Below, in pieces: positions 1 to 9,209 of a stretch of 64,000 nt of DNA; positions within the stretch are counted from its first letter, which is position 1; the number at the start of each line of letters is the position of its first letter. The notes under the pieces are model-generated. The model had not been told where the DNA came from. It saw only the letters and a program-made list of their open reading frames with translations, and did no database searches. The DNA is from DATIYF01 sp035517775. GTDB lineage: Bacteria > Acidobacteriota > Terriglobia > Terriglobales > Acidobacteriaceae. The DNA lies in contig DATIYF010000123.1 of assembly GCA_035517775.1 (NCBI GenBank), positions 62,001 through 126,000 of the forward strand, given 5' to 3'. The position numbers and the translations under genes are program-made.

Positions 1-311
1 TGCAGGAAGGCGTCCACGTGCTGGGTCAGGGCCTCGGACTTAATCTCCGGCCAGCCGTAGCCCGTAAGCACAATAATGTGCGTGGGCAGGGAAAGCTCGC
101 GAATGTGCTTCACCAGGTCAAGGCCGCCGAACCCAAGCTTGCTCAGCCGCAGGTCTGTGACCACCACCGCGTAGGGAAAGAAGGCCAGCAGAGTTTCGGC
201 TTCTTCCAGCTCTCTGGCGCAATCCACGTGATAGCCCATTGCGGTTAAGTACTCGTAATAGCCGCGCGCTAACTGCTCGTCGTCATCCACAATAAGAATT
301 CTTTCTGCCAT
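1..311 (-). CDS. Response regulator receiver protein (3' part beyond the window)
   Basis: The reverse strand reads from an ATG at 309-311 without a stop to the window edge, giving 103 residues of a CheY-like receiver domain. It begins MAERILIVDDDEQ. The acidic pocket is D9-D11, the predicted phosphoacceptor is D53 in VVVTDLRL, and the conserved Thr lies in VLTGYG near residue 81. The rest of the domain, including the conserved Lys, and any output domain are outside the window, so its output cannot be told. It is transcribed divergently from the histidine-kinase-like gene at 543, with 231 bases between them, and may belong to the same signalling unit. Confidence 0.85.
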   Translation of the reverse strand, partial: MAERILIVDDDEQLARGYYEYLTAMGYHVDCARELEEAETLLAFFPYAVVVTDLRLSKLGFGGLDLVKHIRELSLPTHIIVLTGYGWPEIKSEALTQHVDAFL

Positions 312-542
312 GCCCGGAATTGAGCACGCCGCCTGCCAACCCATGAACGGACGAAGTTATTGAGAAGTGAAGGGGGCGCGCGGCGGACAAGTGTGGAAGC
401 GTCCAACCACAGGTCAAGCTTTATAGAAACTGAACAAGGGAGATGGCGGGCAGTTCCGGGGTAAGTAATTACTCGCGTAACTTGAGGACAGGTGGCGGCG
501 AAAGTAACCTGAAGCACCACCGTTCCGCATAGGAGTACCCGA

Positions 543-1697
543 ATGGGAAGCGCAGCCACCGGCCTGGCCAAGGATCCCTCCGAACAAAAAAGCCTTCAGG
601 GAGTGTTGCTCGCCTACCGGGCAGAGCTGCTCGGCGGCTTGGCAGGCGCAATTGCCCATCGTTTCAACAACATCATGATGGCCGTCTCCAGCTATGCCGA
701 AGTGGAGCTGAAAAGGGCCACACCGCAGCAAAAACGCAACCTGGAGCAGGTTCTCAGTAATGTCGGCCAGGCGACTTCCCTGGTGCAAAAACTGATCACC
801 TTGAGCCGCCGGCGCGAACCCTCGCGGCAGCCTTTATCACTCAACAGCTTGGCAACCGGAATGAGCGGACTGCTGCAGCAACTCTGCGGCGAGGGCGTAG
901 AGATCGTCCTTGACCTCGGCCAGGCGACCAAAGCGGTGGAAGCCGATCATGTCGAGATCGAGAGCCTGATTCTTGGCCTGGCCATGGAAATAAGGAACTA
1001 TCTGAGCGGTGGCGGGAAGCTGACGCTTTCCACGAACTTGCGGCAGCTCGACCGCTCATTTTTTGAGGCAGACGAAGCCGCGGCTCCCGGATGGTACGTG
1101 CTGATTTGCGTCAGCGGCCAGCGTACAAAAGAGGGCCAGGCGTCGAGCAAGGAGGGAAAAGATCCCGCAGCTGCTTCTGTCGCCGCCGCGCGCAGCCTCG
1201 CCAAACAAGCGGGCGCGCTCCTGAGAGTCTCTGATTCTCAGAATGAAAGAAGCTGCACGCTCTATTTCGCGGCCCTGGGCCAGGCCGCTCCCGAAGAACC
1301 GGCGGTCAATACGTCCTCCAGGGCTCTGACTGTTGCCCGCACCATTCTCGTCGTGGATGATGATGACGCCGTGCGTGTACCCGCCGCGGAATTCCTCAAG
1401 ATGGAGGGCTTCAAAGTACTCCAGGCCAAGAACGGCCCCGAAGCCCTGGAAATCATAGAAAGGCACAATGGTTCGCTCGACCTGCTGGTAACCGACATAC
1501 TTATGCCCGAAATGACCGGCGGCGAGGTGGCAGGAAAGCTGCAGCATCTGTATCCGGAGCTCAAGGTTCTCTATATGTCCGGAGATTCGAACACCGCTCC
1601 GCTGGCGGGCCCAGCGGATCCGGCCTCTACTCCGCTGCAAAAGCCCTTCCGTCTCAATCGGCTGAATGACATGATCCGCGACTTGCTGGGAAGCTAG
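543..1697 (+). CDS. Degenerate histidine kinase core fused to a receiver domain
   Basis: This 384-aa protein has an HisKA-like segment with the phosphoacceptor motif AHRFNNI (H39), a region at about 100-245 where the ATPase domain should be, and a C-terminal receiver (D272-D275, phosphoacceptor D318, K367). The ATPase region lacks a recognisable N box, the DxGxG motif and the GTGLGL lid seen in its neighbour at 1730, so it probably does not bind ATP. The sequence around H39 (NNIMMAVSSYAE) closely matches the neighbour (NNILMAVSSFAE), and both end in LQKPFRL, which suggests duplication followed by decay. An AGGAG at 531-535 supports the start. It may act as a phosphotransfer or scaffold partner (inference). 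Confidence 0.8.
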   Translation: MGSAATGLAKDPSEQKSLQGVLLAYRAELLGGLAGAIAHRFNNIMMAVSSYAEVELKRATPQQKRNLEQVLSNVGQATSLVQKLITLSRRREPSRQPLSLNSLATGMSGLLQQLCGEGVEIVLDLGQATKAVEADHVEIESLILGLAMEIRNYLSGGGKLTLSTNLRQLDRSFFEADEAAAPGWYVLICVSGQRTKEGQASSKEGKDPAAASVAAARSLAKQAGALLRVSDSQNERSCTLYFAALGQAAPEEPAVNTSSRALTVARTILVVDDDDAVRVPAAEFLKMEGFKVLQAKNGPEALEIIERHNGSLDLLVTDILMPEMTGGEVAGKLQHLYPELKVLYMSGDSNTAPLAGPADPASTPLQKPFRLNRLNDMIRDLLGS

Positions 1698-1729
1698 GCA
1701 GAGCTCAAACAGATCCGGGTGAAGAACCT

Positions 1730-4447
1730 TTGAAGAAGAAGGAACGCAAGAAAATCGCGGGCCTCGCCAGCATTCGCCGCTTGCGGGAGGCTCTGCGGCA
1801 GAGTGAGGCTCATCGCAAAGCCTTGCTGGATTCGGCTTTCGATTGCATCATCTGCACGGATGGCGAAGGCCGAATCATCGAGTTCAACGCCGCCGCTGAA
1901 AGAACCTTTCGCCGTTCACGCAGCGGAGTCGTGGGCGCCGACCTGGCGGAAACCATACTTCCTGTTCCCCTCAGAGATTTTCACCGCCGCGAGTTCTTCC
2001 ACTCGCCTTCTGCCGGCAAGAGCGAAATGATCGGCAGCCGTCTGGAAAGCACCGCCATCCGCTCTGACGGCGTCGAATTCCCAGCCGAATTCACCGTCAG
2101 CAAGGTCATTGCTGGGGAGCGGACCATGTTCACCGTCAACGTGCGCGACATTAGCGCCCGGCTGCGCGCCGAGGAGTCCACCTTGCGCCTGGCAGCCATC
2201 GTCGAATCTTCGCAGGACGCCATTTACGGAAGCGATGCCGAGGGCCGGCTCCGCAGTTGGAACAAGGGCGCGGAACTCACCTACGGCTACACGGCGGAAG
2301 AAGTGCTGGAAAAAAATGTTTCCATCCTCACGCCCCCGGGCCTGGAGGAAGAACTGGCCAAGATTAGCGAAAGAGTCCGCGAAGGCCAGCAGAGCCGTAA
2401 TATCGAAACCGTAAGAATGGCCAAGGGCGGCAGGCTTCTGCACGTTTCCCTGACCGTCTCGCCGATCCTGGATGGGCACGGCGAGGTGATCGGCGCCTCG
2501 GCCATCGCCCGCGATATTACGGCGCGAAAGGCTGCCGAGGAGGCCCTGCGCCGCGCCACCGAAACCAGCGTCTATGCTTCTCCTGTCCCGATCATCGGGG
2601 TGGATACGGCTGGCCGGGTGACTTTGTGGAATCCCGCAGCCGAGCAGGTCTTCGGATGGAGCGAGCAGGAGCTGGTAGGCAGGCCGAACCCTGTCATCCC
2701 CGACGACGAAGCAGACATTACCTCCCTACTCTACAAGAGGCTGCTCGCAGGCGAAACCGTGCGAGGGGTCGAGCTGCACCGCCGCAAGCGAGACGGTTCT
2801 CTGGTACCGGTCAGCCTTTCTGCGGCACCCCTTTGGGACGAAGGCGGGAATGTCAAAGGCATCATCAAGTTCCTGACCGATATTACGGGACAGAAACGCA
2901 TTGAAGAAGCGCTTCGGGCTGCAGAGGAAAAATATCGCAGCATTTTTGTGAACTCCCTGGAAGGCATCTACCAGGTCACTCCCGACGGGCGTTATCTCTC
3001 GGCCAACCCGGCGCTCGCCCGCATGCTCGGGTTCGATTCCGCCGAAGACCTGATGCGGACGCGGCAGGATATTGCCAACCAGGAATACGTGGATCCCGCA
3101 CAGCGCACAGAATTTGTCAGGCTTCTCGAGGATCAGGGGCTGGTGCAGAACTTTGAATACCAGGTCTATCGCAAGGACGGCAAGATCATTCTGGTTTCCG
3201 AAAATGCCCGCGTCATCCGAGACGCTCAGGGGAACATCCTGTACTACGAAGGCACGGTGCAGGATATCACTCAGGAACGCCAGTTGGAACAACTGCTGCG
3301 CCAGGTGCAAAAGGTCGAAGCCGTGGGCAGGCTGGCGGGCGGCGTGGCTCACGACTTCAACAACATTCTGATGGCGGTGAGCAGTTTTGCCGAGCTCATT
3401 GGCAGAAAGATCGCTGGCGATTCCGCCGCAGCCAGCTATGTGGAGGAAATCCTGAAAGCATCGGACCGGGGCTCTGCGCTCACGCGTTCGTTGCTGGCGT
3501 TCAGCCGCAAGCAGGTTTTTCTGCCTAAAGTGGTGGATCTGAATTCCCTGATACAGGACCAGCTCGGCATGCTCCGCCGCCTGATACCAGCGAATATCGA
3601 GCTCAAGTTCGTTCCTGGCGCCGGGCTCGGCGCGGTGAAGATTGACCCCAGCCAGATGGAGCAAGTAGTCATGAACCTGGTGATCAATGCGCGTGACGCC
3701 ATGCCCGAGGGCGGCCACCTTCTGATCGAAACGTCTAGCGAGCGGGCCGGACTGCAACAAAATGGTTTGCGGATTGCAACTCAGGAGTGTGTGGTGCTTG
3801 CAGTCCGCGATAGCGGTATCGGTATGGATGCTGCCACTCAGGCGCATATCTTCGAACCGTTCTTCACCACCAAGGAGCAGGGTAAGGGAACCGGGTTGGG
3901 CCTGGCCACCGTCTTCGGCATTGTGCAACAGAGCGGGGGAGACATCAGCGTGCAAAGCGAGCCTGGCGCCGGCTCCACTTTCAGAATCTATCTGCCTCGG
4001 GTGCAGGCAGAAGCCGTTGCTTCTGAGAATACCGACGAGGCTGCGGCCTTCTATGGTGGAAGCGAGACCATCCTGCTGGCCGAAGACGAGCCAAACGTCC
4101 GCGAGTCCGCCGCGACCTATCTCCGGGAAAACGGCTATACCGTGCTGGTTGCGGCGAATGGAAGCGAGGCTCTGCAGTTGGCCGAGCGACATTCAGGGCC
4201 TATCCATCTGCTGCTTACTGACCTGGTGATGCCGGGCATGAAGGGCAGTGAACTCGCTCAACAAATCCAGTTCAGTTGGCCCGAAATACGGGTTGTGTTC
4301 ATGTCGGGCTACTCGAGCGATCTCTTCTCCGGCCGGGAAAAGCTTGATCCTGCCCACATGTTTCTTCAAAAGCCCTTTCGGCTGACCGCGCTTGGCCGCT
4401 GCATCCGCGATGTCCTCAACCGCAAGGCGGCTGCCGGAGCGGGCTGA
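1730..4447 (+). CDS. Multi-PAS hybrid sensor histidine kinase with C-terminal receiver
   Basis: This 905-aa hybrid kinase has no obvious membrane segments, so it is probably a cytosolic sensor. Four PAS domains occupy roughly 25-145, 150-270, 275-395 and 400-520. The HisKA domain carries AHDFNNIL with H541. The ATPase domain has the N box (N653, VINARDAM), the G1 box (D694, DSGIGM), the F box EPFFTTK and the lid KGTGLGLA. A receiver follows, with E785/D786, phosphoacceptor D831 and K881. The start is TTG with a weak ribosome site. It lies 32 bases after the degenerate kinase gene and is probably co-transcribed with it. The signal sensed is not evident. Confidence 0.9.
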   Translation: MKKKERKKIAGLASIRRLREALRQSEAHRKALLDSAFDCIICTDGEGRIIEFNAAAERTFRRSRSGVVGADLAETILPVPLRDFHRREFFHSPSAGKSEMIGSRLESTAIRSDGVEFPAEFTVSKVIAGERTMFTVNVRDISARLRAEESTLRLAAIVESSQDAIYGSDAEGRLRSWNKGAELTYGYTAEEVLEKNVSILTPPGLEEELAKISERVREGQQSRNIETVRMAKGGRLLHVSLTVSPILDGHGEVIGASAIARDITARKAAEEALRRATETSVYASPVPIIGVDTAGRVTLWNPAAEQVFGWSEQELVGRPNPVIPDDEADITSLLYKRLLAGETVRGVELHRRKRDGSLVPVSLSAAPLWDEGGNVKGIIKFLTDITGQKRIEEALRAAEEKYRSIFVNSLEGIYQVTPDGRYLSANPALARMLGFDSAEDLMRTRQDIANQEYVDPAQRTEFVRLLEDQGLVQNFEYQVYRKDGKIILVSENARVIRDAQGNILYYEGTVQDITQERQLEQLLRQVQKVEAVGRLAGGVAHDFNNILMAVSSFAELIGRKIAGDSAAASYVEEILKASDRGSALTRSLLAFSRKQVFLPKVVDLNSLIQDQLGMLRRLIPANIELKFVPGAGLGAVKIDPSQMEQVVMNLVINARDAMPEGGHLLIETSSERAGLQQNGLRIATQECVVLAVRDSGIGMDAATQAHIFEPFFTTKEQGKGTGLGLATVFGIVQQSGGDISVQSEPGAGSTFRIYLPRVQAEAVASENTDEAAAFYGGSETILLAEDEPNVRESAATYLRENGYTVLVAANGSEALQLAERHSGPIHLLLTDLVMPGMKGSELAQQIQFSWPEIRVVFMSGYSSDLFSGREKLDPAHMFLQKPFRLTALGRCIRDVLNRKAAAGAG

Positions 4448-4475
4448 CTACCGAAGACGGCCACATCTTATACAC

Positions 4476-4514
4476 TCAGAAACTCCTGCGAGTACATTCA
4501 GAAACTCCTGCGAG
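4476..4514. repeat. Two-copy 17-bp direct repeat, period 22
   Basis: The 17-mer TCAGAAACTCCTGCGAG occurs at 4476-4492 and 4498-4514 in the 250-base gap between the hybrid kinase and the efflux operon. It might be a regulator site for the efflux genes or a small slippage duplication. No function can be assigned. Confidence 0.6.
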
Positions 4515-4697
4515 GCGCACTCCCATCGCAACTCTCGCTCAAGCCCCGCCTCTCAAACCATCATGGAATAGCGAATTTAGGTGGCGTTGGGCTGTTCGGC
4601 AACCGACTGACTCCATGTAGACTCTACAGTGGAGGTTCGGTTCCTTCTGCGGGATTGCCATTTTCCTTCCCCACGCAGGAAGGACCAGGAGCGAAGC

Positions 4698-5840
4698 TTG
4701 ACAAGGGTCCTGAGGTTGGTCGCCATTCCTTTGATCGCGGCAGTGCTGAGCCTTGCTGGCTGTTCAGACAAAACCTCCGCCTCCGCCCAGGCATCCCAGG
4801 GCAGCGGAGCGATTCAGAGGCCGAAAGAAACCTCTGCCATACCGGTCATGGTGGCCAAAGTTGAGCGCAGCACGATCCCAGTGGAGTTACATGCGATTGG
4901 CACCGGCCAGGCCTTCAAGACGGTCTCGGTGGAATCGCAAGTGGCCGGCATTGTTCAGGAGGTGCATTATCGCCAGGGGCAATTTGTCCACAAGGGCGAC
5001 TTGCTGATCATCCTTGACAAAAGCCCGTTTCTCGCCGCTCTCGCTGAGGCGCAAGCGGCGCTGGCGCGCGATAAAGCCCAGGCCCAACTCGATCAGGTCC
5101 AACTGCAACGCTATGACGAACTTTATAAGCAAGGCATTGTTCCCAAAGAACAATATGACCAATACCTGGCGACTTCGACCGCCGCCGGAGCGACGGTCAA
5201 TGTGGATGAGGCGGCGGTTCAGACCGCCCAGATTCAGCTTTCCTATTGTTCCATTTACGCCCCCATCAGCGGAGTGACAGGCGCCCAGCTGGTCTATCCA
5301 GGGGCCGCCGTGAAGGCCAACGATCTCCCCGTGCTGGTCGTGATCAATCAGGTTTCGCCCATCTACATTAACTTTTCTGTTCCGCAGCAATATCTGGAGT
5401 CCGTCAAAAGACTGATGGTACGGTCGCAGTTGCCGGTGCAGGCGACGCCGAGCGGGGATTCGGTTGCGGAAAGAGGAACTCTGACCTTCGTCAACAACAC
5501 GGTAGATCCCAGCACTGGGACGATCGCACTGACGGCTTCATTTGCCAACCAGGACGAACGCCTTTGGCCCGGCCAGTTCTCCAACGTGCTGCTTCGCCTG
5601 GGCGAGCAGCAGAATGTGCTGGTTGTGCCAGCGTCGGCGGTGCAGGCCGGGCAACAGGGCGATTATGTCTTCGTCGCCAAGCCGGATATGACGGTGGACG
5701 TTCGGCAGGTGAAGGTGGGGCAGACGGTCAGTGATAAGACCGAGATTTTGCAGGGGCTTTCCGCCGGAGACACGGTAGTCACGGATGGTCAGGTGCGTCT
5801 GGTTCCTGGCTCCAAGATCTACCTCGCCAAACAACTCTGA
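4698..5840 (+). CDS. RND efflux periplasmic adaptor lipoprotein (membrane fusion protein)
   Basis: This is the adaptor subunit of a tripartite RND exporter, bridging the inner-membrane pump to an outer-membrane channel. I place the start at TTG 4698, which has AGGAG at 4687-4691; the open frame extends to 4629 without a comparable site. From there a signal segment runs into the lipobox LAGC with Cys22, so the protein is probably a lipoprotein of about 380 aa. Next come a biotinyl-lipoyl-like half (VSVESQVAGIVQEV...), an Ala/Gln-rich alpha-hairpin (LAEAQAALARDKAQAQ), the second lipoyl half and beta-barrel domains, as in MdtA/AcrA. It lies 16 bases ahead of the pump gene. Confidence 0.9.
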   Translation: MTRVLRLVAIPLIAAVLSLAGCSDKTSASAQASQGSGAIQRPKETSAIPVMVAKVERSTIPVELHAIGTGQAFKTVSVESQVAGIVQEVHYRQGQFVHKGDLLIILDKSPFLAALAEAQAALARDKAQAQLDQVQLQRYDELYKQGIVPKEQYDQYLATSTAAGATVNVDEAAVQTAQIQLSYCSIYAPISGVTGAQLVYPGAAVKANDLPVLVVINQVSPIYINFSVPQQYLESVKRLMVRSQLPVQATPSGDSVAERGTLTFVNNTVDPSTGTIALTASFANQDERLWPGQFSNVLLRLGEQQNVLVVPASAVQAGQQGDYVFVAKPDMTVDVRQVKVGQTVSDKTEILQGLSAGDTVVTDGQVRLVPGSKIYLAKQL

Positions 5841-5856
5841 TCGTCTGCAAGCTTTC

Positions 5857-8800
5857 ATGAACATTTGCGAACCATTCATTCGCCGTCCCGTAATGACCAG
5901 CCTGGTGATGCTGGCCATTCTTCTGTTTGGCATTCTCGGCTACCGCGACCTCGCAGTCAGCGATCTGCCCAACGTGGATTTTCCCACGATTCAGGTCTCG
6001 GCCGGGTTGCCTGGCGCCAGCCCGGAGACGATGGCATCGTCGGTGGCCACGCCCCTGGAAAAACAGTTCACTACCATCGCCGGACTGGACTCGATGACTT
6101 CCACCAGTTCGCTGGGCAACACTGAGATCACGCTGCAGTTCAACCTGAGCCGCAATATTGATTCGGCCGCGCTGGATGTGCAAACCGCCATTTCAGCCGC
6201 GGCCAATCAGCTGCCGCCCAACCTGCCTTCGCCGCCGACTTTCCGGAAGGTAAATCCCGCCGACCAGGCAATCTTCCTCCTGGCGGTGACCTCGCCCACG
6301 CTGCCGCTTTATGAAGTGGATAAATATGCCGAGAACCTGATCGCTGAGCAGATATCCATGGTGCCAGGGGTGGCTGAGGTCTCGGTCAACGGATCCGCGA
6401 AATATGCGGTACGGGTGCAACTCAATCCCGAGGCTCTGGCCAGCCGCCAGATCGGCATTGACGAAGTGGCGCAGGCGATTCAAAACGCCAACGTGAATCT
6501 GCCCATGGGAACTCTGAATGGGGCCAGCAAGTCGTACAACATCGAGTCCAATGGGCAGCTTTCGGACGCCGCCGTGTACCGGCCTCTTATTGTTGCCTAC
6601 CGCAATGGGGCACCGGTCCGGTTGGATCAGGTGGCCACTGTCAGTGACGGCATCCAGGATTTGTACGTGGCCAACTGGATCAACAATGTTCCTGGAATCA
6701 TGCTGGCGGTGCAGCGGCAGCCGGGCACCAACACGATTGATATCGTCAACAATATTCGCAAGCTCATCCCGCACTTCTATGCAGAAATACCGCCTTCGAT
6801 CAACCTCTCGGTGGAGTACGACCGCTCCGTCTCCATTCGCCAGTCGGTAGATGACGTCAAGTTCACGCTGCTGATGGCGGTGTTTCTGGTGGTTCTGGTC
6901 ATCTTCCTTTTCCTGCGCAACGCCTCGGCCACGGTGATCCCGAGTCTGGCGCTTCCCATGGCGATCATGGGGACGTTCGCGGCGATGTACCTGCTCGGTT
7001 ACACCGTGGATAACCTTTCGCTTCTGGCTCTGACCCTCTCGGTGGGCTTCGTAGTGGACGACGCCATCGTGATGCTGGAAAACATCGTGCGCCACATGGA
7101 GATGGGAAAGGGAGCAATGGAGGCCGCTCTCGACGGCTCGCGGGAAATCAGCTTCACCATTCTCTCGATGACGCTCTCTCTGGGCGCCGTCTTTCTTCCT
7201 GTTTTCTTTATGCCCGGCGTTTTCGGCCGCCTGCTTCACGAGTTTGCCGTGGTCATCATCTCGGCGGTGCTGGTTTCGGGGCTGGTATCGCTCACCTTAA
7301 GCCCGATGCTCTGCCGCTTCTACTTACGGACCCAGCATGGTGAAGGGCATGGCCGGATGTATCGCAAACTGGAGAGCGTTCTTGACGGGGCGCTCGACTG
7401 GTACGGCTGGAGCCTGCGACTGGCCATGCGGCATCGCGTCCTGGTCATGATTTCCGGCCTTCTTATTCTGGCGGGAACTGCATGGGAGTTCTGGGCGATC
7501 CCGAAGGGCTTTCTGCCGGAAGAGGATACCTCGCAGATCGCAGTCTCAACCGAAGCCAATCAGGGCATCTCGTTTGACTCGATGAAAGCTCATCAGGAGG
7601 CGGTGAATCGCATTCTGGCAGCCGACCCCAATGTCGTCCAGTTCTTCTCGGGCATCAGCGATTCGAACAGCAGCGGCCTGAACAACGGCAGAGCTTTCCT
7701 CCATTTGAAAGACCGTTCCGATCGTCCCTGGACCGATAGCCCGGCCTACGACAGATTGAGTGCGGAGTACAGCCGCACACCCATCCTTGGTTCTCTGGTT
7801 GATTTCATTCGGCCGTTGTTCGAGCATCACATGGCGATCAATGATGTGATCCACGAATTGCAACCGAAGCTGAATACCGTCCCCGGGATGCGGACGTTCC
7901 TGCAGAATCCGCCGGCAATCCGCATTGGCGGGCTCTCCACCAAGAGCCTGTATCAATTCACTCTTTCCAGTCCCGACACTGATCAGCTTTACAAGTACTC
8001 GCAGATGATGGAAGCGAAGATGAAGGCGATGCCGGCACTGGCCGATGTGACCAGCGATCTGCAGATCAAAAATCCGCAAGCCAATGTGGTGGTCGATCGC
8101 GACAAAGCCTCCGCGCTCGGTGTCACGCCGCAGCAAGTGGAAGACGCTCTCTACAGCGCGTACGGCCAGCGCCTGGTTTCGCCCATTTACACCTCGAACA
8201 ACGAATACTGGGTAGTTTTGCAGTTACAGGACCAATTTCAGAGCGATCCCAATGTCCTTTCGGACCTTTACATCCGCTCTGCCTCGGGGCAACTCGTTCC
8301 GCTGGCCGCGGTGTCAAAATTCACCACCAGCGTAGGCCCGCTCACCGTGAATCACACCGGCCAGCTTCCCTCGGTGACGATTTCGTTTGACCTGGCGCCG
8401 GGCGTCGCTCTGGGCAATGCAGTCAGCGACGTGCAGAACCTGGCCAGTTCGCTGCTGCCCCTCTCGATCACCACCAGCTTTCAGGGCACCGCCCAGGCCT
8501 TTCAGCAATCCCTCGGCGGGCTGGGCATTCTGCTCATTATGACGGTGGTAGTCATTTACATCGTGCTGGGCATTCTTTACGAGAGCTACATTCATCCCAT
8601 CACGATTCTCACCGGCTTGCCGGCGGCGGCCTTCGGCGGCCTGGTGGCGCTTTCCCTGTTCCGCATGCAGCTCGATATCTATGGTTTTGTCGGCCTGATT
8701 ATGCTGATTGGCATCGTCAAGAAAAACGCCATCATGATGGTGGATTTCGCCCTGGATATGGAACGCAAGGGCGATTACACGGCGGCGGAATCGGCCTACC

Positions 8801-9102
8801 AGGGCTGCATGATTCGCTTCCGCCCGATTATGATGACCAGCGCCTGCACCATCATGGGCACGCTGCCGATTGCAATCGGCTTCGGCGCGGATGCCGGCGC
8901 CCGCCGTCCACTTGGCATGTGTGTCGTTGGGGGCCTGCTCTTTGCGCAGTTTGTGACGCTCTACCTCACGCCGGTCTTTTACACCTATATGGATGGCTTT
9001 CTGAAGTGGCGCCGGGGCAGGCAGCGGGCGCCGAGTCAGGAAGAAGCTCATGCCCTCGAAGCTGCGCTAGCCAGTAAACCGAATCACGCCGGAGAGCGAT
9101 GA
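5857..9102 (+). CDS. RND family efflux pump inner-membrane subunit (MdtB/MdtC/AcrB-like)
   Basis: This is a proton-driven multidrug-type exporter subunit of the HAE1 class. The likely start is ATG 5857, giving 1081 aa beginning MNICEPFIRRPVMTSLVML, the usual first transmembrane helix; the open frame extends 24 codons further upstream. The TM4 proton-relay Asp pair is D401-D402 (VGFVVDDAIV), and the TM10 Lys is K955 in GIVKKNAIM. Two large periplasmic loops and about 12 membrane helices fit the family, as does the length. It forms an operon with the adaptor at 4698. No TolC-type gene follows, so the channel must come from elsewhere. Confidence 0.93.
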   Translation: MNICEPFIRRPVMTSLVMLAILLFGILGYRDLAVSDLPNVDFPTIQVSAGLPGASPETMASSVATPLEKQFTTIAGLDSMTSTSSLGNTEITLQFNLSRNIDSAALDVQTAISAAANQLPPNLPSPPTFRKVNPADQAIFLLAVTSPTLPLYEVDKYAENLIAEQISMVPGVAEVSVNGSAKYAVRVQLNPEALASRQIGIDEVAQAIQNANVNLPMGTLNGASKSYNIESNGQLSDAAVYRPLIVAYRNGAPVRLDQVATVSDGIQDLYVANWINNVPGIMLAVQRQPGTNTIDIVNNIRKLIPHFYAEIPPSINLSVEYDRSVSIRQSVDDVKFTLLMAVFLVVLVIFLFLRNASATVIPSLALPMAIMGTFAAMYLLGYTVDNLSLLALTLSVGFVVDDAIVMLENIVRHMEMGKGAMEAALDGSREISFTILSMTLSLGAVFLPVFFMPGVFGRLLHEFAVVIISAVLVSGLVSLTLSPMLCRFYLRTQHGEGHGRMYRKLESVLDGALDWYGWSLRLAMRHRVLVMISGLLILAGTAWEFWAIPKGFLPEEDTSQIAVSTEANQGISFDSMKAHQEAVNRILAADPNVVQFFSGISDSNSSGLNNGRAFLHLKDRSDRPWTDSPAYDRLSAEYSRTPILGSLVDFIRPLFEHHMAINDVIHELQPKLNTVPGMRTFLQNPPAIRIGGLSTKSLYQFTLSSPDTDQLYKYSQMMEAKMKAMPALADVTSDLQIKNPQANVVVDRDKASALGVTPQQVEDALYSAYGQRLVSPIYTSNNEYWVVLQLQDQFQSDPNVLSDLYIRSASGQLVPLAAVSKFTTSVGPLTVNHTGQLPSVTISFDLAPGVALGNAVSDVQNLASSLLPLSITTSFQGTAQAFQQSLGGLGILLIMTVVVIYIVLGILYESYIHPITILTGLPAAAFGGLVALSLFRMQLDIYGFVGLIMLIGIVKKNAIMMVDFALDMERKGDYTAAESAYQGCMIRFRPIMMTSACTIMGTLPIAIGFGADAGARRPLGMCVVGGLLFAQFVTLYLTPVFYTYMDGFLKWRRGRQRAPSQEEAHALEAALASKPNHAGER

Positions 9103-9209
9103 AGGTGTTCGGGTGCGGCTTTGCCGGCCACCCGGCAAGGCTTAACCGTAGCCTTCGCGGGTGTCAGAAATACCCGGTTCGGTCTGATAACTTGGCCGCC
9201 ATCTTGCTG

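Noticed and set aside
2726..4192. 488-aa open frame antisense to the hybrid histidine kinase
   Set aside because: It lies wholly inside a gene with clear kinase and receiver motifs; long antisense frames are expected at this GC content, and the translation shows no domain.
4629..4697. Upstream start for the efflux adaptor
   Set aside because: It would put 23 polar residues ahead of the lipoprotein signal; TTG 4698 has a proper ribosome site and a normal signal peptide.
6193..7239. 348-aa minus-strand frame rich in His, Arg and Asp
   Set aside because: It is a shadow of the RND pump gene, with a composition typical of antisense translation.
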